DNA of 64,000 bases from Curtobacterium pusillum (lineage in GTDB: Bacteria; Actinomycetota; Actinomycetes; Actinomycetales; Microbacteriaceae): the NCBI RefSeq assembly GCF_007673235.1, contig NZ_VDZH01000002.1:165327-229326 (forward strand), in the 5' to 3' direction. A program made the position numbers and the translations under genes. The notes below the pieces were generated by a model, which saw nothing but the letters and a program-made list of their open reading frames with translations, had not been told where the DNA came from and did no database searches. Positions 1 through 7,348 of this stretch are shown here, in pieces (positions within the stretch are counted from its first letter, which is position 1; every line of letters begins with the position of its first letter).

Positions 1-88
1 CGACGCGCTCCGTGGTCACGTGCCGAGCCTACGGACGGGCGGCACGGTGGTCGCCCAGGCGGGCCGGGCCCGGATCCGGCGTCGTTCC

Positions 89-130
89 GGACTGGAGGCG
101 CGGGGCGGGCCCGACCCGTGCCTCCAGTCC
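89..130. repeat. Family-1 palindrome, copy 1
   Basis: A 42-bp imperfect palindrome. The left arm begins GGACTGGAGGC and the right arm ends GCCTCCAGTCC, with a G/C-rich centre. It sits 14 bp past the stop of the acyltransferase gene at 145-1356. The same element recurs six more times as a full copy in this window, always between genes. It could act as a terminator here. Confidence 0.85.
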
Positions 131-144
131 GCAGCGTGGTCGCG

Positions 145-1356
145 TCAGACGGCCGCGTCGGCCGTGTCGCGCGCGGACCGGTCCGCGGCCATCAGGCGCC
201 GCGCCTCGCGGAACCGCTTCCGTGCCTTCTCGACCGGCACCTCGATCGCGTAGGCAGCGCCGACGGCGACGAGGAGCGCGGCTCCGACGAGCCACACCGT
301 GCCCCAGGCGCCGATCGCGTACGTGCCGAGCAGGGCGATCACGAGTGGGTGCCACAGGTACGCCGAGTACGACACGCGTCGGCCGAACCAGGAGACCGGC
401 GTCCACGCGAGTGCCGCCGACAGCGGGGAGCGGACGGACACCAGGCCGCCGATGAGCAGCGCCGAGATGAGCCCGGTGACGGGGAGCACCACGCCGAAGG
501 ACCACGCGTGCTGCGTCCAGTCGTCGTCGATCCAGAACTGCACCCCGGCGAGCAACCCGATGCCGACCCAGGTGCCGACGTGCCCGGCGATCCCGGACGC
601 CCAGGCCCGGATGCGTTCGTCGTCCAGGAGCAGGGCGAGCAGGCACCCGGTCGCCAGCGGCACGACGCCGAGCACGGGGGAGAAGTACACGTCCGGCGTC
701 GCGCCGGCGTTCGGGGCGCGGTAGCTCAGCCACGATGCCGCAGCCGCGCCGACGATGACCACGCCGAGGCCGGTCATCAGCCAGCGACGGCGGGAGCGCA
801 GGGCGAACAGCAACACGAGGACCGGCGGCCAGACGAGGTAGAACTGCTCCTCCATGGACAGGCTCCACGTGTGCGCGAAGACCCCCTGCGTGGTGTCCCA
901 GTAGGAGCGGAAGAGGTTGCCGGTGTAGCTCAGCGCGATGAACGCGGCCTCACCGGGGGAGAACGAGGCGCCCTTGTAGTCGCCGACCCAGTTCCAGAGG
1001 GCGAGCCCCACGACGACGAGCGCGAGCAGGGCGGGGTAGAGCCGCAGGAGCCGCTTCGTCCAGAACGAGCCGAGTCGGATGCGACCGGTGCGACGCTTCT
1101 CGCCGAGCAGCAGGGTCGTGATGAGGAACCCGGAGAGCACGAAGAACACCGTCACGCCGATGAACCCGCCCTCGAACTGCGGCACGTGCAGGTGGTACAG
1201 GATCACGATCAGGATCGCCACCGTGCGGAGGCCGTCGAGCGCCGGGGCCCGGTGGGTCAGCGGCGGCGGGGGCGTCGGTCGTGCGGCCCTGCCGTCGGTG
1301 TCGGCCGGTGCGGATGTGGTGCGGGTCCGCTCCGGCGTGAGCGTGGTGGTCGCCAC
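145..1356 (-). CDS. Acyltransferase 3 family membrane protein (OafA/YrhL-like)
   Basis: Predicted inner-membrane O-acyltransferase of 403 residues that would modify an envelope glycan or lipid; the substrate cannot be told. The family signature is visible: RAPALDGLRTVAILIVILYH near residues 36-55 with the conserved His, VFFVLSGFLIT near 70-80, RLLRLYPAL, TWSLSMEEQFYLVWP, and YSAYLWHPL near the C-terminus, with about ten hydrophobic segments. There is no extra SGNH domain, unlike the related gene at 9155-11353. The GTG start is chosen because AGGAGG lies 5 nt upstream. A proline/threonine-rich cytoplasmic tail of about 35 residues precedes the first membrane span. Confidence 0.9.
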   Translation of the reverse strand: MATTTLTPERTRTTSAPADTDGRAARPTPPPPLTHRAPALDGLRTVAILIVILYHLHVPQFEGGFIGVTVFFVLSGFLITTLLLGEKRRTGRIRLGSFWTKRLLRLYPALLALVVVGLALWNWVGDYKGASFSPGEAAFIALSYTGNLFRSYWDTTQGVFAHTWSLSMEEQFYLVWPPVLVLLFALRSRRRWLMTGLGVVIVGAAAASWLSYRAPNAGATPDVYFSPVLGVVPLATGCLLALLLDDERIRAWASGIAGHVGTWVGIGLLAGVQFWIDDDWTQHAWSFGVVLPVTGLISALLIGGLVSVRSPLSAALAWTPVSWFGRRVSYSAYLWHPLVIALLGTYAIGAWGTVWLVGAALLVAVGAAYAIEVPVEKARKRFREARRLMAADRSARDTADAAV

Positions 1357-1448
1357 GGACGCCTCCTGCGAGATCGGGTTGCGGGGGCCACTGACCGTCG
1401 GGTCGTGACCATTCCGTTACAGGATGCTCGCGGAACGTAAGAGCGGTC

Positions 1449-2021
1449 TCAACGACCGGGGTGCACCAGGCTCGTCAGGGCGTCGAATCGTTCGTGTGCG
1501 ATCTCGGCGAACGGGCGGTCCTCGTCGTCGGCGATCCACTGGGCGAACGACAGGTGGAACACCGTCACGGCGGTCTCGGCGGCGATCGTCGCGGCCGGTT
1601 CGGGTACACCGCGGTCGCGCAGGACCTCGCCGAGCCGGACCTTCAGGGTCGCGAGCTTGCCGAGCTCCCGCTCGCCGAGAGCCGGGTTCCCGTCGATGAT
1701 GCCCTGGCGTGTGCGCGACCACGGACGGCGTTCCTCCGGGAAGAACGCACCGGCGGCCTCCAGCGCTCGCCGGACGAGGTCGAACGGGGCCGCGTCCGCC
1801 GGTGCTGCCTCGATCGGGGTGGTGAACATCCCGAGGAAGTCGTCCTGCCCGGCGAACAGGACCTCGCGCTTGTCGGCGAAGTGCCGGAAGAAGGTGCGCT
1901 CGGTGACCTCGGCCGCGGCAGCGATGCCGGCGACGGTCGTCTGGTCGTAGCCCTGCTCCGCGAAGAGCTGCAGCGCGGTCGTCTGCAGACGTCCACGGGT
2001 TCCGGGTTGCCATCGGGCCAT
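1449..2021 (-). CDS. TetR/AcrR family transcriptional regulator
   Basis: DNA-binding repressor of 190 residues. The N-terminal TetR helix-turn-helix is clear: LQTTALQLFAEQGYDQTTVA followed by EVTERTFFRHFADKREVLF. The C-terminal two thirds are a variable ligand-binding domain. It is divergent from the SDR gene at 2117 and separated from it by 95 bp holding a perfect 11-bp-arm dyad, so it very likely represses itself and that gene. Its own -10 box, TAGACT at 2028-2033, ends 6 nt before the ATG, so its mRNA should be leaderless. The effector is unknown. Confidence 0.92.
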   Translation of the reverse strand: MARWQPGTRGRLQTTALQLFAEQGYDQTTVAGIAAAAEVTERTFFRHFADKREVLFAGQDDFLGMFTTPIEAAPADAAPFDLVRRALEAAGAFFPEERRPWSRTRQGIIDGNPALGERELGKLATLKVRLGEVLRDRGVPEPAATIAAETAVTVFHLSFAQWIADDEDRPFAEIAHERFDALTSLVHPGR

Positions 2022-2027
2022 GTCCGC

Positions 2028-2089
2028 AGTCTACTGATGACAGCGGCTGACATCGAGTGCTACGGTGATGTCAGTTCATGACATCACCG
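2028..2089. promoter_or_regulatory. Divergent promoter/operator of the TetR-SDR pair
   Basis: The main dyad is CGGTGATGTCA (2063-2073), a GTTCA spacer, then TGACATCACCG (2079-2089), perfect over 11 bp per arm. A weaker copy, ATGACA-GCGGC-TGACAT, lies at about 2037-2053. The main dyad overlaps a -10-like TACGGT (2061-2066) reading toward the SDR gene, and the weaker copy adjoins the -10 TAGACT of the TetR gene on the other strand. This is the arrangement expected of a TetR-family operator. Confidence 0.8.
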
Positions 2090-2116
2090 CCGTGGACACC
2101 TGTGAAGGGAAGACAC

Positions 2117-3025
2117 ATGCACGTGTTCGTCACCGGGGCCTCCGGCTGGATCGGCTCCCACACCGTCGACGACCTCCTCGCCGCCGGCCACACCGTCACC
2201 GGCCTCGCACGCTCCGACGCCTCCGCCGCAGCGCTCGAGGCGAAGGGCGTCACCGTCCTCCGGGGCGACCTCGACGACCTCGACGCCATCCGTCGCGGAG
2301 CCGCCGAGTCCGAGGGCGTCCTGCACCTCGCGAACAAGCACGACTGGGCGAACCCCGCCGCCACGAACGCCAGCGAGCGTGCCGCGGTCGAGACGATCGG
2401 CGAGGCACTCGTCGGCACCGACCGCCCGTTCGTCCTCGCCTCGGGCGTCGCCGGACTCGCACAGGGCCGCCCCTCGACCGAGTCGGACCCGAACCCGTTC
2501 GTCGGCCCGGAGAGCATGCGCGGCGGCAGCGAGAACCGCGGCTTCGACTTCGTCGACCAGGGCGTCCGGACCATCGCGGCCCGCTTCAGCCCGACCACCC
2601 ACGGCACGGGCGACCACGGGTTCATCGCCGCGATCGTCGGCGCCGCACAGCGCACCGGGGTTTCCGGCTACATCGGCGAGGGCACGAACAGCTGGGCCGC
2701 CGTGCACGTCACCGACGCCGCACGACTCGTCCGACTCGGCCTCGAGCAGGCACCCGCCGGCACGAAGCTGCACGCCGTCGCCGAGACCGCGATCCCGACC
2801 CGGGCGATCGCCGAGGCCATCGGCGAAGGGCTCGGGCTGCCCGTGACCTCGGTCGACACGGCCGACGCGGTGTCCCACTTCGGGTTCATCGGGCAGTTCT
2901 TCGGCATGGAGATGTCCGCGACCTCGGACGCGACGCGGGAGCTCCTCGGCTGGGAGCCCACCGGCCCGGGGCTGCTCGAGGACATCGCCGCCGGCGCCTA
3001 CTTCGAGGTGGCCGCGCGGCGCTGA
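2117..3025 (+). CDS. SDR family NAD(P)-dependent oxidoreductase / epimerase-like
   Basis: Extended-type SDR of 302 residues. The N-terminal Rossmann motif TGASGWIG (residues 5-12) is followed by the strand MHVFVTG and a GDLDDLDA segment typical of nucleotide-sugar epimerase and NmrA-like reductases. The usual YxxxK is not obvious, so the reaction is uncertain. The start is set at the ATG preceded by GAAGGGA, because an upstream in-frame ATG lacks a ribosome site. The divergent TetR gene and the operator between them suggest induction by a small molecule, perhaps one this enzyme reduces. Confidence 0.88.
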   Translation: MHVFVTGASGWIGSHTVDDLLAAGHTVTGLARSDASAAALEAKGVTVLRGDLDDLDAIRRGAAESEGVLHLANKHDWANPAATNASERAAVETIGEALVGTDRPFVLASGVAGLAQGRPSTESDPNPFVGPESMRGGSENRGFDFVDQGVRTIAARFSPTTHGTGDHGFIAAIVGAAQRTGVSGYIGEGTNSWAAVHVTDAARLVRLGLEQAPAGTKLHAVAETAIPTRAIAEAIGEGLGLPVTSVDTADAVSHFGFIGQFFGMEMSATSDATRELLGWEPTGPGLLEDIAAGAYFEVAARR

Positions 3026-3029
3026 CCCG

Positions 3030-3165
3030 GAACGACAGGACCGACGTCGTACGACGTCGGTCCTGTCGTTCGTTGCGCGCGCGGGAGACCGCGCCGCGCG
3101 AGCAGCGACGAAGTCGCTGTCGTACGACGTCCACGTTGTCGTACGGAGTCGGTCCGCGCGCGGCG
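3030..3165. repeat. Family-2 MITE-like element, copy A
   Basis: It begins 4 bp after the SDR stop codon. The first 42 bp (3030-3071) are a perfect palindrome with GAACGACAGGACCGACGTCG as left arm and a central GTCGTACGAC. A second, imperfect set of GTCGTACGAC inverted repeats lies at about 3107-3155. The layout and sequence match the element at 27999-28139 at both ends: GGAACGAC next to the left core, GACGAAG then GTCGTACGAC at the right. No coding sequence is seen in it. Confidence 0.8.
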
Positions 3166-3188
3166 CCAGCCCCACGCGACCGCCCACC

Positions 3189-3230
3189 GGCCTGGAGGCG
3201 CGTGGCGACCCCGCCCCGCGCCTCCAGGCC
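3189..3230. repeat. Family-1 palindrome, copy 2
   Basis: The left arm is GGCCTGGAGGCGCGTGGCG and the right arm ends GCGCCTCCAGGCC, 42 bp in all. It lies between the convergent SDR and NADH dehydrogenase genes, so a bidirectional terminator role is possible at this copy. Confidence 0.85.
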
Positions 3231-3255
3231 GTCGCCGGTCCGGACCACCGCATCG

Positions 3256-3308
3256 AGTGAGCAGAAATGGTCGGGTCCCGTCTCCGGACCCGACCATTTC
3301 TGCTCACT
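3256..3308. terminator. Perfect 23-bp hairpin between convergent genes
   Basis: The left arm at 3256-3278 starts AGTGAGCAGAAATGGTCGGG, the loop is the 7 nt CGTCTCC, and the right arm at 3286-3308 is fully complementary. The stem is notably less GC-rich than its surroundings, especially the AGAAATGG part. It lies 25 bp beyond the stop of the NADH dehydrogenase gene. There is no U-tract on either strand, so it may be a non-canonical terminator or another small repeat element. Confidence 0.65.
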
Positions 3309-3333
3309 GAACGAGCGCGCGCGCCCCGCGCGC

Positions 3334-4632
3334 CTACTCCGCCTTCTGCATCTGCCACGGCTCGGGCTCGCGGTCGCCGTTCGGCCGCACAGGCCGGACG
3401 TCGCCGACGATCGGGATCGCCCGCTTCCGCATGAACCACAGGTACCGCACGAAGAAGTGCGACAGCGTCGACAGCCGGTTGCCGTTGCCGAGCAGCGACG
3501 CGATGTGCACCGCGACCCAGGCCGCCCACGCGACCGGCCCGACCATGGTGATGCCGCCGCGGAGCTGGGCGACCGCGGCGTTCGTACCGATCGTGGCCAT
3601 CGTGCCCTTGTCGAAGTACTTGAAGTGCTCGGTCGCCTTGCCCTCGAGCAGGCGCTTGATCTGCCGCGCCGAGTGCCGGCCGCCCTGCAGTGCCGGCTGG
3701 GCGAGCTGCGCGAGGGCGTCGTCCTGCGCCGCGATGTCGCCGGCGGAGAAGATCCGCTCGACGCCCTTCACGCTGAGGTCGTCGTTCACCTGGATGCGTC
3801 CGCCGTGGGTCTGCGGCATGCCCCAGCCGGAGACCTCCTTGTGCGCGGCCACACCCGTCGCCCAGATGACCTGCGAGGCCGGGATGAACTCGCCCTCGGC
3901 CGTCATCACGCCGTCCGGCTTCACCTCGGAGACGCCGGTGTTGAGGCGCAGCACGACACCGCGCTTGCGCAGGACCTTCGCCGCGTACCGACGCAGACGC
4001 GGGGCGAACGGCTTGAGGAGCTCACCGCTCCGGTGCACGAGGGTGATCGTGATGGCACCCTTGTCCAGCTCGGGGTAGGCGCCTTCGAGGGCCTGGTCAC
4101 GGAGCTCGGCGAGCGCGCCGGCCATCTCCACGCCGGTCGCGCCGCCGCCCACGATGACGATCTTGATCTCGTCGGGGCCCTGGTTGGCGGCTGCTTCCTC
4201 GAGGCGGGTGAACAGCTCGTCGCGGATGCGGAGCGCCTGCGAGCGGGAGTACATCGAGTACGCGTACTCGTACGCCCCCGGTGTGCCGAAGTAGCTCGTG
4301 TTCACGCCGTTGGCCAGGATGAGCCAGTCGTAGTGCAGGTGCTCGCCGTCGGACATCTCGGCGATCCGCTCGACCGGGTCGATGCCGGTGAGCAGCCCGT
4401 GCCGGAACTCGGCGTTGCTCTGCTTCGCGCGGAGGCTCCGGAGGAAGTACGTCACGTCGCCGGCGTTCAGCCCGCCCGTCGCCACCTGGTACATGAGCGG
4501 CTGGAACATGTTGTAGACGTGGCGGTCGACCAGGGTCACCCGCACCGGCGCGTCGGCGAGCTCGCGCATGGCGGCGACACCGGCGAATCCACCGCCGACG
4601 ATGACGACGTGCGGGCGGGTGTCCTGGGGCAT
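3334..4632 (-). CDS. ndh: Type II NADH dehydrogenase / FAD-dependent NAD(P) oxidoreductase
   Basis: Non-proton-pumping NADH:quinone oxidoreductase (NDH-2 family) of 432 residues, a peripheral membrane flavoenzyme that passes electrons from NADH to menaquinone. Seen: the FAD Rossmann motif VIVGGGFAG near residues 10-18, a second NADH-binding motif VIVGGGATGVEMAGAL in the middle, QVIWATGV, and the FAD-closing IFSAGDIA. The C-terminal stretch GPVAWAAWVAVHIASLLG fits the membrane-anchoring helix. The start is placed at the internal ATG with GGAG upstream rather than an ATG 13 codons earlier. It stands alone, facing the SDR gene. Confidence 0.9.
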   Translation of the reverse strand: MPQDTRPHVVIVGGGFAGVAAMRELADAPVRVTLVDRHVYNMFQPLMYQVATGGLNAGDVTYFLRSLRAKQSNAEFRHGLLTGIDPVERIAEMSDGEHLHYDWLILANGVNTSYFGTPGAYEYAYSMYSRSQALRIRDELFTRLEEAAANQGPDEIKIVIVGGGATGVEMAGALAELRDQALEGAYPELDKGAITITLVHRSGELLKPFAPRLRRYAAKVLRKRGVVLRLNTGVSEVKPDGVMTAEGEFIPASQVIWATGVAAHKEVSGWGMPQTHGGRIQVNDDLSVKGVERIFSAGDIAAQDDALAQLAQPALQGGRHSARQIKRLLEGKATEHFKYFDKGTMATIGTNAAVAQLRGGITMVGPVAWAAWVAVHIASLLGNGNRLSTLSHFFVRYLWFMRKRAIPIVGDVRPVRPNGDREPEPWQMQKAE

Positions 4633-4703
4633 GCTGACTCCGGCTTCCTCGGATGGTGAGATGATCACCACCGAGGGTACGCGCGGTTCAGCGGGCCGTT
4701 TGA

Positions 4704-4718
4704 CCTGGAGGCTCGGCT
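4704..4718. repeat. Family-1 half-site, intergenic
   Basis: The 15-mer CCTGGAGGCTCGGCT is identical to that at 63041-63055. It corresponds to one arm of the family-1 palindrome and lies in the gap between the NADH dehydrogenase and the RibD-like gene. Confidence 0.55.
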
Positions 4719-4726
4719 GACGTCCG

Positions 4727-5275
4727 TCAGGCGTCGAGCCTCGCGTAGGTGCTCACGACGTTCCCCTTGCTCGTCACGGTGCTGTCGACCAGACGCAGGC
4801 GCGTGGGCGGGTCCGTCGGCTCGAAGAGCTTGCGGCCCGACCCGGCGATCGCCGGGTGCACCATGAGCTGCAGCTCGTCGAGGACCCCCGCGAACAGCAG
4901 GCTGCGGACGAGCGTGACGCTGCCGCACACGGCGATGTCGGCGCCCTCCTGTTGCTGCAGCCCGCGGACGAACGCGGGAACGTCGCCCTGGATCCGGGTG
5001 CTGTTCTCCCACGCCAGGTCGTCGCCGAGCGTGGTCGAGGCCACGTGCTTCTCGATCGGGTTGATCCACTGGCCGAAGGGGTCGTCGGCGTGGGCGGGCC
5101 ACCACTCGGCCCACTCCAGGTAGCTGTTCCTCCCGAGCAGGACGGTGTCGGTGCGGGCCATGAAGGCGCCCATGCCCGCTCCGAGTTCGTCGTCGAAGGA
5201 GTCGTACTGGAACTCGTACGGGTCCTGCACGACGCCGTCGACCGACGCGAACAGCCCTGCCGTCACCTTGCGCAT
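4727..5275 (-). CDS. Dihydrofolate reductase family protein (RibD C-terminal domain)
   Basis: Small NADPH-dependent reductase-like protein, 182 residues, with the RibD_C/DHFR-like fold. Motifs: MRKVTAGLFASVDGVVQDP at the N-terminus, TDTVLLGRNSYLEWAEWWP, and ADIAVCGSVTLVRSLL with VHPAIAGSGRKLF later. Such stand-alone proteins are common in actinobacteria and are usually not riboflavin enzymes; no substrate can be assigned. The -10 TACGCT at 5282-5287 ends 6 nt before the ATG, which fixes the start and suggests a leaderless transcript. Confidence 0.88.
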   Translation of the reverse strand: MRKVTAGLFASVDGVVQDPYEFQYDSFDDELGAGMGAFMARTDTVLLGRNSYLEWAEWWPAHADDPFGQWINPIEKHVASTTLGDDLAWENSTRIQGDVPAFVRGLQQQEGADIAVCGSVTLVRSLLFAGVLDELQLMVHPAIAGSGRKLFEPTDPPTRLRLVDSTVTSKGNVVSTYARLDA

Positions 5276-5291
5276 GGTCGGAGCGTAGCCC

Positions 5292-5801
5292 TCAGCTGTT
5301 CGAGGAGGAACCGCTCGTGCCGGGGAACTGGTTCGTCCCGCCGTTCGTCCCGCCGTTCGTCCCGCCGTTGGTCCCGCCGCTGGGGAAGCCGTTCGTGCCG
5401 CTCCCGGGCACCTGCGTCGTGGACTGGCTCGTGCCGCCGCCGATGGCGTGACCGATCGCGAACCCGATGCCGCCGCCGACGAGGAGCGCCGCGAGCCCGA
5501 CGGCCACGGCGACGATCGGCCAGAACCACGGCGGCTTCGGCCCACCGCGGCGCTTCCCGGCGGGAGTCGCGGCGGCGTTCCCGTACCAGGGGGTCGCGCC
5601 GTACGGGTGCTGAGCGTACGGGCCGGCGGGAGGTGCGGCGGGTGCGGCGGGTGCGTCGAGCGTTGCGGTGGAGGTCGGTGTCGGAGCCGCTCCCCAGCCC
5701 GCGGGGCTGCTCGGGTACGCGGTGGTGGGCTGCGCGGCCGTCGGGTGCGCGTCGGTGCGCTGCGTCGGGTCGCCGGGGTTCGTGGGGGTGGTGTCGCTCA
5801 T
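5292..5801 (-). CDS. Proline/threonine-rich membrane protein with GTNG repeats
   Basis: Unknown function, 169 residues. A disordered N-terminal half rich in Pro, Thr and Ala is followed by a positively charged AGKRRGGPKPPW, one transmembrane segment (FWPIVAVAVGLAALLVGGGI) and an outer tail with four GTNG units, coded by a 12-bp tandem repeat at about 5331-5379. The layout is that of the actinobacterial proteins with a Pro-rich cytoplasmic tail, one helix and a short extracellular low-complexity part. The repeat number may vary between strains. The start is the ATG nearest the compositional change; another upstream in-frame start would add 77 unlikely residues. Confidence 0.7.
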   Translation of the reverse strand: MSDTTPTNPGDPTQRTDAHPTAAQPTTAYPSSPAGWGAAPTPTSTATLDAPAAPAAPPAGPYAQHPYGATPWYGNAAATPAGKRRGGPKPPWFWPIVAVAVGLAALLVGGGIGFAIGHAIGGGTSQSTTQVPGSGTNGFPSGGTNGGTNGGTNGGTNQFPGTSGSSSNS

Positions 5802-5932
5802 GGAGACGAGTGCACACCGGTTCCTTGTGTGCGGCCGATGACCGGGCTGACGCGTCTCTGTGCACTGCGCCGACGGTCCGCCAGGCGTGCCGCGTAGCCT
5901 CGGGTCGTGCGTGTGACGGCGGAGGGCCAGCG

Positions 5933-6673
5933 ATGACCGAGGCGACCACGTCCGGACCCGGGCCGACGCGCACGGACCGCACCGCGCCTCCCGTCCGGAT
6001 CTCGCTGGTGCGTCGCGGATGGTGGGCCGCACTCGACTGGTGGTACGCGATCCGGTGGCAGCTGCGGAGCTTCGGGCCGACCACGGCCGACGACTACCGG
6101 ACCGGCGACGGACAGCCCGTCGTCGTGGTCCCCGGTGTCTACGAGACCTGGCACTTCATGCGGCCGCTGATGGAGGCGCTGCACGACCGCGGCCACCCGG
6201 TGCACGTGCTCTCGGTGCTCCGGCACAACCTGCGCCCCGTGCCGGAGTCGGCGCGGGCGGTGCTCGCGTACCTGGAGTGCCACGACCTGAGCGACGTCCT
6301 GCTCGTGACGCACAGCAAGGGCGGACTCATCGGCAAGTACGCGATGACGCGACTCGACGACCACGGGAGGATCGACCGGATGGTGGCGGTGTCGACCCCC
6401 TTCGGAGGCTCGGGGTACGCGCGGCTCGCGCCGGTCCGACACCTCCGGGCGTTCCGGTCCGGCGACCCGGTGCTCGCCGGCCTCGCGCGGGAGCTCGACG
6501 CCAACGCGCGGATCACGTCGGTGTACGGGGTGTTCGACACGCTCATCCCGGAGGGGAGTGCGCTCGCCGGGGCCACGAACGTGCGGGTGCCCGTCGGCGG
6601 CCACTTCCGGATCCTCGGCGATCCCAGGACCACGGCCGCCGTGCTGCGGGCGGCGGGGGACCTGCCGGGCTGA
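5933..6673 (+). CDS. Alpha/beta hydrolase, lipase-like
   Basis: 246 residues. The fold signature is VVVVPGVYETWHFMRPLMEAL (strand and oxyanion region) and LLVTHSKGGLIGKYAM, where the Ser of HSKGG is the nucleophile. The acid is probably the Asp in FDTLIPEGS and the His that in VPVGGHFRIL. No signal peptide is evident, so it is probably cytoplasmic. GGAGGG lies 6 nt upstream of the ATG, and a -10-like TAGCCT is at 5895-5900. It runs divergently from the GTNG-repeat protein. The physiological ester substrate is unknown. Confidence 0.85.
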   Translation: MTEATTSGPGPTRTDRTAPPVRISLVRRGWWAALDWWYAIRWQLRSFGPTTADDYRTGDGQPVVVVPGVYETWHFMRPLMEALHDRGHPVHVLSVLRHNLRPVPESARAVLAYLECHDLSDVLLVTHSKGGLIGKYAMTRLDDHGRIDRMVAVSTPFGGSGYARLAPVRHLRAFRSGDPVLAGLARELDANARITSVYGVFDTLIPEGSALAGATNVRVPVGGHFRILGDPRTTAAVLRAAGDLPG

Positions 6674-6730
6674 CGGGCGGGCGGTCGGGCGCGGGCGCGG
6701 GCGCGGGTGCGGGACGGGGCGGGCTGCAGT

Positions 6731-6791
6731 GTGCGAGGTTCCGCGCACCGTGCGGGCCGGCGAACCTCGCACCGTGTCCGGAACCTCGCAC
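6731..6791. repeat. Family-3 element (GTGCGAGGTTCC type), copy 1
   Basis: GTGCGAGGTTC (6731-6741) is followed by two inverted copies, GAACCTCGCAC, at 6762-6772 and 6781-6791. The first 23 nt (6731-6753) are identical to 62957-62979. It lies between the convergent lipase and VOC genes and runs straight into a 10-bp tandem array. Confidence 0.75.
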
Positions 6792-6868
6792 CGACGACGC
6801 CGGACGACGCCGGACGACGCCGGACGACGCCGGACGCCGCCGGACGTCGCCGGACGTCGCCGGACGCC
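6791..6868. repeat. 10-bp tandem array (CGGACGACGC)
   Basis: Eight units of 10 bp in exact register: a first diverged unit, three CGGACGACGC, then variants with GCCGC and GTCGC in the last part. The period is close to one helical turn. It is non-coding, between convergent genes. Its length is likely to vary by slippage. Confidence 0.85.
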
Positions 6869-6908
6869 ATCGGGCTCGCACGGTCCGAGGTGCGCCGGGC
6901 GGGCGGGA

Positions 6909-7295
6909 TCAGGCGCCGGGCAGGAACAGGCAGAACGGGTGGCCGTCCGGGTCGAGCAGCACCCGGACGTCGTCCTGCGGCTGGAACTCGGCCTGCCGGG
7001 CTCCGAGCCCTTCGGCGCGGGCGACCGCCGCCGGCAGGTCCTCGACCTGGAAGTCGAGGTGCAGCTGCATGCCCGGAGCGTCCTCGGTCCCGGGCCAGGT
7101 CGGTGCCACGTAGGCGGGTTCGTACTGCACGGAGAGGCCCGGTCCGTCCGCGGGGCGGATGCGGGCCCAGGTCGGGTCGTCCTCGTGGACGGTCCAACCC
7201 GTGAGTGCGCCGTAGAACCGGGCGAGCGCGAGCGGCTCGGGGGACTGCAGGACGGTGGCGGCGAGCGTCGGCATCGACGGGTCAGCAGCGGTCAT
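6909..7295 (-). CDS. VOC superfamily (glyoxalase/bleomycin resistance fold) protein
   Basis: 128 residues, one vicinal-oxygen-chelate unit pair. Seen: LALARFYGALTGWTVHED near residues 21-38, MQLHLDFQVEDLPAAVARAEGLGA in the middle, and the closing LDPDGHPFCLFLPG. The last motif is also present in the VOC gene at 19211 (LDPAGHPFCLIRP), so the two are paralogues. Function cannot be given; such proteins range from dioxygenases to antibiotic-binding proteins. The -10 TACGCT at 7303-7308 sits 7 nt upstream of the ATG, which supports this start and a leaderless mRNA. Confidence 0.88.
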   Translation of the reverse strand: MTAADPSMPTLAATVLQSPEPLALARFYGALTGWTVHEDDPTWARIRPADGPGLSVQYEPAYVAPTWPGTEDAPGMQLHLDFQVEDLPAAVARAEGLGARQAEFQPQDDVRVLLDPDGHPFCLFLPGA

Positions 7296-7348
7296 GCGCG
7301 GGAGCGTACGCCGAGCCGGGCCGCGGCGGTGCCCTGGACGAGCAGGAC

